From a bacterium (lineage in GTDB: Bacteria; Elusimicrobiota; Elusimicrobia; Elusimicrobiales; UBA9959), in assembly GCA_021812825.1 (NCBI GenBank), contig JAKAMO010000107.1, forward strand, positions 1 through 7,831: DNA of 7,831 bases, read 5' to 3'. The position numbers and the translations under genes are program-made. Below, piece after piece: positions 1-5,470 of the stretch; position 1 is the stretch's first letter, and each line of letters opens with the position of its first letter. The notes below the pieces were generated by a model, which saw only the letters and a program-made list of their open reading frames with translations, ran no database searches and was not told the origin of the DNA.

Positions 1-792
1 TCCGACCCGCTTCAAGAATTCGCGCTGCCACTCTTTAAAGTATTCCAGACTTTTACAACCCTCAACGACAATCCCAGCCTCCGCCAGAGACTGACATTGA
101 CCGCTTTTGGAAAAACTCTCCTTATCCCTCTTCGAAACAGGAGCCCGAAAAAACGCCTCTGCATCCTTAGCGGCTCCCTTGCTATCCCCCATCTTCAGAT
201 AAACATCGCATCTATCGCCGTATGCGTAGGTCGCATCGCGAGGATTCAATGAGATCGCAGCATTCAGATCGGCCAAAGCCTTGGGGTAATCTTTCTTGAC
301 TTTATAGACCGATCCGCGCAAGCGATATGCTTCCGCCTTGGAATATTCAAAGGGATATTCCGCTTTCTGATTCTTGAAATCTATCGCCACCGTGAAGTCT
401 TTTATGGCGTTCTCGTATTGGCGGAGTTGCTTATAAGCGACCCCGCGCAGGTGATAAGCCTGAGAGTTCGGATTAAGCTCGATCTCTTTTGTGAAGAAAG
501 CTATCGCCTTTTCCTGCGAGGACATCAGTTTCGCGAACTTATTAATTTGCTTGCTATCCCGACGGGCCAACGCCTTCTGCGCTTCTTTCCGATAGAGAGC
601 GGCTTTCTCGATGTTGGACAGCCTATTCTTACGTGCCAACTCGTTAATACGCTTTTCTGCCTCTGCGATATCCGATTCGAACTTTGCGTCCCGGGAATCC
701 ATCTCCACAGGGACAACAACAGAGGTAGACACCGCAACCTCCGCATAGCCCGGCTGAAGCAATAAAAAAGGCAAAAGCTTTATAATGATCAT
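1..792 (-). CDS. Secreted tetratricopeptide-repeat protein (C-terminus beyond window)
   Basis: An uninterrupted frame of 264 codons runs from ATG at 792 off the left edge, so the protein is incomplete at its C-terminus. The start is chosen because a strong Shine-Dalgarno stretch (GGAGGGGGA) lies just upstream and a short signal peptide follows: Lys5, a hydrophobic run at residues 6-12, and a likely cleavage site after GYA (15-17). In-frame ATGs at 822 and 840 lack a comparable ribosome site. Residues 30-95 are charged and probably helical or coiled. At least three TPR-like units follow at about 94-140, 150-184 and 187-217, with typical pieces such as ELNPNSQAYHLRGVAY, DYPKALADLNAAISLNP and YLKMGD. 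TPRs scaffold protein-protein contacts; an exported location is inferred and the partner is unknown. Cysteines occur at 195, 233 and 246. The gene is much more AT-rich than its neighbours, which may mean transfer or relaxed composition. Confidence 0.8.
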   Translation of the reverse strand, partial: MIIIKLLPFLLLQPGYAEVAVSTSVVVPVEMDSRDAKFESDIAEAEKRINELARKNRLSNIEKAALYRKEAQKALARRDSKQINKFAKLMSSQEKAIAFFTKEIELNPNSQAYHLRGVAYKQLRQYENAIKDFTVAIDFKNQKAEYPFEYSKAEAYRLRGSVYKVKKDYPKALADLNAAISLNPRDATYAYGDRCDVYLKMGDSKGAAKDAEAFFRAPVSKRDKESFSKSGQCQSLAEAGIVVEGCKSLEYFKEWQREFLKRVG

Positions 793-1014
793 TCCCCCTC
801 CAAAACCACTCCAGGCAAGCATCAGGCCGTTGAGATTCATCGTACCACAATTTCTGCAATCAATCCTGACCCCGCAAAAAATATGCACAAGGCCGAGCCT
901 TCATCTCCCCTGCGGGAAGGAACCGCGCGACTGCCCCCATAAGCCAGGAGCGTGGAGCCATGTCCCGTCTATTCCAGGCGGTCCAGGCTCCGTGTCTCGC
1001 GACCGCCGCCCGGA
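793..1014. other. Non-coding gap upstream of the TPR gene
   Basis: These 222 bases lie between the 3' end of the SDR gene and the start of the TPR gene, both on the minus strand. The part nearest the TPR gene is AT-richer and presumably carries its promoter. A TACGAT element on the minus strand just before position 840 resembles a -10 box, but I find no convincing -35 at the right distance. Base composition drops from very GC-rich to moderate across this gap. I see no tRNA, no convincing terminator and no credible small gene. Confidence 0.5.
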
Positions 1015-1833
1015 TCAGCCTTTAAGGGCGCGGCCGATGGCCCAGTCCAACGCGCGGTCCGGGAGCAGCCATTTCAGGAACAGGATCACCGACGCCGTGA
1101 ACGGAACCGGATACCTCGCGGCCGGACTGGCGGACTCTACGGCCTTCAGTATCACGCTGGCCACCGCCTCCGGCCCGGGGGCCCCTGAGCGGTAGCCGGC
1201 CCGGAACCTCTCGGTTATGCGCCGCACCATCGGGGCGTAGGGACCGGAGCCGGAATACTTCTCCATGTTGACCATCGCGGTATCGTCCCACTCGGTCCGT
1301 ATCGGGCCGGGCTCTACGAGCACGACCCTCACGCCGAAGCCGGAGACCTCCAGCCTGAGCGCGTCCGACAAGGACTCGAGCGCGTGCTTGCTGGCATGGT
1401 ACCAGCCGGCCGCCGGCACCGTGATCTTGCCCGCGATGGAGGAAATATTGACTATGGTCCCGGCGCCCGCGGCGCGCATATGCGGCAGCGCCAGCTGCGC
1501 CAGCCGCGCGGGAGCGAAGACGTTCACCTCGAACTGCCTCCTGGCTTCCTCCGGCGGCACGTCCTCCAGCGCCCCGTGCGCGCCGTAGCCGGCGTTGTTC
1601 ACCAGTATATCCAGCCGGCCTTCCGCCTTTATCACGCGCTCGACGGCCTCCCGCAGCGAGGCGTCCTCGGTCACGTCGAGCCGGAACACCACGGCGCCCA
1701 GGTACTCCAGGCCCCGCATCTTCTCCACGCGCCTGGCCCCGGCGTAGACCCTGTAGCCGCGCTTGAGCAGCAGTTCGGCCGCGGCGTAGCCGATGCCTGC
1801 GGACGCTCCGGTAATAAGGACGATCTTCTTCAT
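1015..1833 (-). CDS. Classical short-chain dehydrogenase/reductase (SDR)
   Basis: This 272-residue protein has every landmark of the classical SDR family. The nucleotide-binding motif TGASAGIG is at 8-15, a DVT acidic turn at 53-55, NNAG at 79-82, the structural Asn at 104, Ser131/Ser132 of the active site, YHASK with catalytic Tyr145 and Lys149, and the PG motif at 175-176. Arg34-Arg35 after the second beta strand suggest a preference for NADP(H) over NAD(H). A hydrophobic C-terminal segment (about residues 245-265) could touch membrane or bind a lipid-like substrate. The substrate cannot be read from sequence; relatives act on steroids, retinoids, acyl chains or sugars. The start at 1833 is preferred because the protein then opens directly with the Rossmann strand MKKIVLITG. 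The same frame stays open to 1935, but that extension would overlie the arfB start. No good Shine-Dalgarno is visible. Confidence 0.9.
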   Translation of the reverse strand: MKKIVLITGASAGIGYAAAELLLKRGYRVYAGARRVEKMRGLEYLGAVVFRLDVTEDASLREAVERVIKAEGRLDILVNNAGYGAHGALEDVPPEEARRQFEVNVFAPARLAQLALPHMRAAGAGTIVNISSIAGKITVPAAGWYHASKHALESLSDALRLEVSGFGVRVVLVEPGPIRTEWDDTAMVNMEKYSGSGPYAPMVRRITERFRAGYRSGAPGPEAVASVILKAVESASPAARYPVPFTASVILFLKWLLPDRALDWAIGRALKG

Positions 1834-1869
1834 ATTGCCAATTTTAGAAAATTTGGTAACATAGGGGGC
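1834..1869. promoter_or_regulatory. Divergent SDR/arfB promoter region with inverted repeat
   Basis: Only 36 bp separate the two divergent start codons, and the stretch is strikingly AT-rich. On the plus strand TTGCCA (1835-1840, 5 of 6 to the -35 consensus) and TAACAT (1857-1862, 4 of 6 to the -10 consensus) are 16 bp apart. On the minus strand TAAAAT (1846-1841) is 5 of 6 to the -10 consensus, with no clear -35. An inverted repeat, ATTTT-AG-AAAAT with near-matching CCA/TTGG flanks, spans 1838-1856 and could be an operator or just promoter AT-richness. Both -10 boxes lie so close to their ATGs that the mRNAs may be leaderless or nearly so. This is consensus matching by eye only. Confidence 0.45.
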
Positions 1870-2274
1870 ATGGAAGGAAGGTATTTTCCCCCGCCCGGCT
1901 CTTACGAGGAGAAATTCGTCAGGAGCGGCGGCCACGGCGGCCAGAACGTCAACAAGGTGGCCACCACGGTGCAGCTGAGGTTCTCCCCCGCGCTCTCCGG
2001 GCTCCCGGAGGCCGCCGTCGGGCGGCTGCGCGGGCTGGCCGGCTCGAAACTGACCACGGAGGGCGACATCGTGATAGTCGCCAGCGAATACCGCACGCAG
2101 GAGCAGAACCGCGCCGCCGCGCGCGCGCGTCTGTCCGAGCTGGTGATGCGCGCCCTGCGCCCGCCTAAACGCAGGAGGCCCACCAAGCCCTCCTACGGCT
2201 CCAGGCTGCGCAGGCTGGACGGGAAGAAGCGCCGCTCGGACCTGAAGGATTCCCGGCGCAGGGATTTCGATTAG
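1870..2274 (+). CDS. arfB: Alternative ribosome-rescue factor ArfB (YaeJ-type peptidyl-tRNA hydrolase)
   Basis: This 134-residue protein belongs to the short class I release-factor-like family, which hydrolyses peptidyl-tRNA on ribosomes stalled at mRNA ends. The catalytic GGQ is at 23-25 inside SGGHGGQNVNK, matching the family pattern GAGGQHVNK, followed by the expected TTVQLRF strand. Residues 60-85 hold the conserved EYRTQEQNR block. There is no codon-recognition domain. The C-terminus from about residue 100 is very basic (RPPKRRRPTKPS, then KKRR and SRRR), corresponding to the tail that family members insert into the empty mRNA channel. Length is close to E. coli ArfB (140). The ATG at 1870 is chosen because the frame upstream lies inside the antisense of the SDR gene and shows no family similarity; a G-rich AGGGGG lies a few bases before it. 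The next gene follows on the same strand after 27 bases. Confidence 0.92.
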   Translation: MEGRYFPPPGSYEEKFVRSGGHGGQNVNKVATTVQLRFSPALSGLPEAAVGRLRGLAGSKLTTEGDIVIVASEYRTQEQNRAAARARLSELVMRALRPPKRRRPTKPSYGSRLRRLDGKKRRSDLKDSRRRDFD

Positions 2275-2301
2275 CGGTCAGTGCAGGTGCAAAACGATAA
2301 T

Positions 2302-2871
2302 ATGGAACATTATATCTATAGTATCTTAGCGGCCTTCACGGGCGCCTTGGCGTATTTCCTGCTGCGCCGGCGCGGCCCGGCCGATACTTCCGCGGCCGCG
2401 GGCAGCGCCTTCGCCAAGTACGGCCCCAACGTGCGCCTGCGCGACGTCTTCCGCCTGGCCGTGATGCTGGAGGAAAAGGGAACGGACCTGTATCTTAGGA
2501 TGGAAAAAGCGGCCTCGGACCCGGACGCCAAGAAGCTGTGCGCCTGGCTGGCCGAGCAGGAAACGCAACACAGGCGTTTGATCCAGGACACCCTGGACAG
2601 GTGGAGGCCTCTCCATCCGCACCTGACGGAGTGGCCCGAGTTCCTGCGCAAAGTGGAAAGCGAGGGCTTCTTCTCCGCGCCGCCGCCGCCGGAAGCTACG
2701 GAAAAAGAGCTGGTCGCTTTCGCGATCAGGCAGGAGATGAAATCGGCGGAGTTCTACGCCGCGCTGGAGACCTCTTTCCCCGAAGCCTGGAAGCAGGCCC
2801 GCCTGCGCCGGCTGGTAGAGGAGGAACGCTCGCACCTGTCCAGGCTGCGCGAAGCCTACCCCGGCTCCTGA
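2302..2871 (+). CDS. Membrane-anchored rubrerythrin/ferritin-like diiron protein
   Basis: The 189-residue product starts with a probable transmembrane anchor (residues 4-21, ended by RRR at 22-24), then a linker, then a four-helix ferritin-like domain. Diiron ligand patterns are complete and symmetric: Glu57 with Tyr64 (helix A), E87xxH90 (B), Glu145 with Tyr152 (C) and E175xxH178 (D). Each half has the same 30-residue ligand spacing, fitting the known internal duplication of this fold. There is no rubredoxin domain, so no built-in electron donor. Relatives reduce peroxide, store or oxidise iron, or modify membrane components; which applies here is unknown. A Pro-rich insert (127-130) separates the halves. 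By the positive-inside rule the helical domain would sit in the cytoplasm. ATG at 2302 is preferred because the anchor follows at once; an in-frame GTG at 2281 would add seven residues. It is probably cotranscribed with arfB. Confidence 0.82.
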   Translation: MEHYIYSILAAFTGALAYFLLRRRGPADTSAAAGSAFAKYGPNVRLRDVFRLAVMLEEKGTDLYLRMEKAASDPDAKKLCAWLAEQETQHRRLIQDTLDRWRPLHPHLTEWPEFLRKVESEGFFSAPPPPEATEKELVAFAIRQEMKSAEFYAALETSFPEAWKQARLRRLVEEERSHLSRLREAYPGS

Positions 2872-2874
2872 CGC

Positions 2875-4797
2875 TCAGCCGCCGCAGCCGTCGCCGGCTT
2901 CCCCTATGCCGCCGGTGACGACCTTCCCCCTCTCCGTCTTCAGCTCGGCCCGCCGCCCGCCGCAGTCCCATTCCGCCAGCCCGCCGCCGCCGCTCAGCCT
3001 GACGGGACCTATCCTCCAGGAATACGATTCATCGCGCCCGGTATAACCGCGTCCCCTTCCGTCCCAGTCCGGCGCCGCGCCCGCGGCTTCCTCGCCCGGC
3101 CATAGCACCCTGACTCCGGCCCCCGCCGCCTCGGCCCCCGCGAGGGCGGCGCGCAGCGACGGAGGCCGGGGCCCGGGAGGCAGGAGCACGCTCTTTATCC
3201 TCACCTTGCCGGCCAGCGCCTTCAGGCCGGAGTAGTTGCGCCGCTCCAGCGAGGTCAGGATCACCCCCTCCAACCCCGAGGCCCCCAAGGTCAGCACCGC
3301 GGCCGCGAGCTTCGGGCCGGAAAGCCCCGGGTTCACGAGGTAGAGGCCCGACGGCAGGGAAACCAGCGCGCAGGAGGTCTCCCGGTCCCCGAACAGGCTG
3401 ACGGCAGTCCCGCGCGAAGCCTCCCTTCCGCCGGTAAAGAGCCCGGCCAGGAACAATGCTGCCGCCGCGGCTCCGGCGGCGTAAAACCTGGGCCGCCTGA
3501 AGCCCAGCAGCGGGGCGTGGAGAACGGTCAGCGCCAGGGCCAGAGCCCCGCCCACGGCCAGCGGTGACGGTTCCGGCACGCTGACCGCCGCGAACGGCAG
3601 CCCGGCGAAGAAACGCACCAGCCACAGAAAGGCGGCCATGAACACGCCGCCGGTCCACGCCAGCGCCATGAAGACCATCCCGCCAGACAACGCCAGGCCG
3701 AAGCCCAATCCCATGGCCACGCCGGAGGCCGGCACCAGGACCAGATTGGAAAGCAGCGAGACCATGGACACCCTGTGGAAGTAGACCGCCAGCAGAGGAT
3801 AAAGACAGAGCTGAGCGAAGAAACTGACGGCCGGCAGCGACAAGGCGGGGCCCCCGGCCTCCAGGTGGCGGCCCCAGGCCGCCATCCCCACTGTAAGGCC
3901 GTAGGCGGCCAGGAAGGACATCTGGAAACCGGCGGCGAAGAGCGAGCGCGGGTCGGCCAGCAGTATCAGCAGCGCGGCGGCGCAGAGCGCCTGGAAGGTC
4001 CCGCTCTCGCGACGCAGCAGGCAGGCCAGCAGCCCGGCCGAGAACATCAGGTAGGCCCGCACCAGCGGCGCGTCAAGGCCGGCGGCCAGAACATAGAAGC
4101 CGGCCAGCGCCAGCGCGGCCAGGCCGGCTCGCCGGCGCCCCAGGCCAAGCCTGGAACAGAGGAAGTAAACCACCGCCACTACGAAACCGACATTGGAACC
4201 GGAGGCCACCAGCAGGTGCATCGCCCCGGAATCCTGAAAGGCGGCCTTCAGCTCCGCCGGAACGCTCCGCTTTTCCCCCAGCACTATCCCTCCGAACACG
4301 GCCGCGGCTTCGCCAGAGAGTCCTTTCCTGAAGGCGGCCAGCGCTGATTCCCTGAAGCGCCTGGCCAGCCGCAGCAACGGCCCCGCCGGCCGCGCGGTCA
4401 GCAGTTCCCGCGCCCTGGCCTCCGCAGTTATGCCGCGCCCGGAAAGGTACTCCGCCCAGTCCAGGCCGCCGGGGGACTCGGCCCCGCGCGGCAGCGAAAG
4501 GTCGGCCAGCAGCTCGACGGTATCGCCGTAGGAAACCCCAGGGCTTCCGGCGGCGTAGACCATCAGCCCGGCCTCCAGAGGACGGCCGTACACGCTCTCC
4601 GTCCTCAGTGAAAAACGTACGCCGCCGGGCGCGGCGGCCGGGTATTCGGTTAGGCGTCCGACTACGGGGACGCCGCTCCTGGGCAGAGGGAAAGGCAAAG
4701 GCTCCGGTTCCAGCAGCCGGCCGCGGAAAAGCAGCAGCGTCCCGGCGTAAGCCAGCAGCAGCAGGAAAAGCGGCCTGCGGTAATGGGATAGAAGCAT
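2875..4797 (-). CDS. comEC: ComEC/Rec2-family DNA-uptake channel with degenerate C-terminal MBL domain
   Basis: This 640-residue polytopic protein matches the ComEC family, the inner-membrane channel that takes single-stranded DNA into the cytoplasm during natural transformation. In order there are an N-terminal membrane helix (about 9-24), a soluble OB-like/DUF4131 region (about 40-130), the Competence domain with its hallmark GIVLGEKRSVP stretch and HLLVASGSNVG (194-204), many hydrophobic helices to about 455, and a soluble C-terminal part corresponding to the metallo-beta-lactamase-like domain. In that part the usual HxHxDH motif reads SLERRN (516-521) and the LIDGG strand reads LVNPG (487-491), so metal binding and catalysis are probably lost. 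Length is modestly short for three-domain members. ATG at 4797 is the first start after an in-frame TAG; Shine-Dalgarno is weak. recR lies 79 bp upstream on the same strand. Other competence genes are not in view. Confidence 0.88.
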   Translation of the reverse strand: MLLSHYRRPLFLLLLAYAGTLLLFRGRLLEPEPLPFPLPRSGVPVVGRLTEYPAAAPGGVRFSLRTESVYGRPLEAGLMVYAAGSPGVSYGDTVELLADLSLPRGAESPGGLDWAEYLSGRGITAEARARELLTARPAGPLLRLARRFRESALAAFRKGLSGEAAAVFGGIVLGEKRSVPAELKAAFQDSGAMHLLVASGSNVGFVVAVVYFLCSRLGLGRRRAGLAALALAGFYVLAAGLDAPLVRAYLMFSAGLLACLLRRESGTFQALCAAALLILLADPRSLFAAGFQMSFLAAYGLTVGMAAWGRHLEAGGPALSLPAVSFFAQLCLYPLLAVYFHRVSMVSLLSNLVLVPASGVAMGLGFGLALSGGMVFMALAWTGGVFMAAFLWLVRFFAGLPFAAVSVPEPSPLAVGGALALALTVLHAPLLGFRRPRFYAAGAAAAALFLAGLFTGGREASRGTAVSLFGDRETSCALVSLPSGLYLVNPGLSGPKLAAAVLTLGASGLEGVILTSLERRNYSGLKALAGKVRIKSVLLPPGPRPPSLRAALAGAEAAGAGVRVLWPGEEAAGAAPDWDGRGRGYTGRDESYSWRIGPVRLSGGGGLAEWDCGGRRAELKTERGKVVTGGIGEAGDGCGG

Positions 4798-4844
4798 AGC
4801 GCGCGGGACTAGCGCCGCGATGCTGCGTTACAAGTTGTCCGCTT

Positions 4845-4860
4845 CCGGGCCCCCGCCCGG
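4845..4860 (-). other. GC hairpin in the recR-comEC gap
   Basis: The minus strand reads CCGGGC, a GGGG loop, then GCCCGG: a perfect 6-bp stem located 17 bases after the recR stop codon. No U-tract follows, so it is not a standard intrinsic terminator. It might damp read-through into comEC or stabilise the recR mRNA end, or be chance in GC-rich DNA. The rest of the 79-bp gap shows no promoter or small gene. Confidence 0.3.
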
Positions 4861-4876
4861 TCCCCCTCAAAACTTA

Positions 4877-5470
4877 CTAGATATTTACCCTGCCCTTCAG
4901 GGCGTAGCCCAGCGTGACCTCGTCCATGTAGTCGATGTCCCCGCCCAGCGGCACCCCGTAGGCTATGCGGGTTATCTTAGGCACGTACGGCTTGAGCAGC
5001 CTGGTGACGTACATGGCGGTGGCCTCCCCGTCGGCGTCGGGGTTGGTGGCTATTATAAGTTCCTTCACCGCGCCGTCGGAGGCGCGCACGCGGTCCACCA
5101 GTTCCTTGAGCTTGATGTTCTCCGGCATGACGCCTTCGGCCGGGGAGACCGCGCCGTGCAGGACGTGGTAGACGCCGGAGAAGCTCTTGGCCTTCTCTAT
5201 GGCCGCCAGGTCCTGCGGGCGCTCCACCACGCAGATGGAGGAGCGGTCGCGGCCGGAGTCGGCGCAGACGGAGCAGAGCCCGCCCTCGGCGTAGTTGAAG
5301 CATTCCCCGCAGTACTTCACCGAGGACTTCACCTCGCGCAGAGCCTCCACCAGGTTCTCTATCTCCGGGGCTGAGGCGCGCACCACGTACATGGCGAAGC
5401 GCTCGGCCTGCTTGGGGCCGACGCCGGGGAACCGGCGGAAGATGCCAATTATCTTTTCAAGGGCTTTCAT
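4877..5470 (-). CDS. recR: Recombination mediator protein RecR
   Basis: The 197-residue product is a full-length RecR, which with RecO (and RecF) loads RecA onto SSB-coated single-stranded DNA at gaps. Visible in order are the helix-hairpin-helix DNA-binding region (FPGVGPKQAERFA, 14-26), a four-cysteine zinc site (Cys54, Cys57, Cys66, Cys69), a Toprim domain opening with VVE (81-83) and carrying ATNPDADGEATA (141-152), and the family C-terminal block GVPLGGDIDYMDEVTL ending in LKGR. The usual second Toprim motif in E. coli RecR is NPTVEGE, so Asp145 and Asp147 here make a more acidic version. The ATG overlaps the dnaX stop in an ATGA and is preceded by AAGGTG inside dnaX, so translation is probably coupled. 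The ybaB/ebfC gene often found between dnaX and recR is absent. Confidence 0.96.
   Translation of the reverse strand: MKALEKIIGIFRRFPGVGPKQAERFAMYVVRASAPEIENLVEALREVKSSVKYCGECFNYAEGGLCSVCADSGRDRSSICVVERPQDLAAIEKAKSFSGVYHVLHGAVSPAEGVMPENIKLKELVDRVRASDGAVKELIIATNPDADGEATAMYVTRLLKPYVPKITRIAYGVPLGGDIDYMDEVTLGYALKGRVNI

Noticed and set aside
525..859. Short minus-strand frames around the TPR gene start
   Set aside because: They are other frames of the TPR gene; the signal peptide, ribosome site and TPR repeats all lie in the frame starting at 792.
1384..1869. N-terminal extension of the arfB frame
   Set aside because: The frame is open but lies antisense to the SDR gene and shows no release-factor similarity; the family begins just before the GGQ region, fitting the ATG at 1870.
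1834..1935. N-terminal extension of the SDR by 34 residues
   Set aside because: It would overlap the arfB promoter and start, and the extra residues precede the normal first Rossmann strand.
2281..2301. GTG start for the diiron protein
   Set aside because: It adds seven polar residues before a membrane helix and lacks a better ribosome site; it remains a minor possibility.
2872..2874. Bidirectional terminator between the converging diiron-protein and comEC genes
   Set aside because: Only three bases separate the stop codons, and no hairpin with a T-run is visible in the adjacent coding ends.
4073..4870. Minus-strand open frame of 265 codons overlapping comEC
   Set aside because: Arg/Gly/Ala-rich product with no motif, out of frame with a well-supported ComEC.
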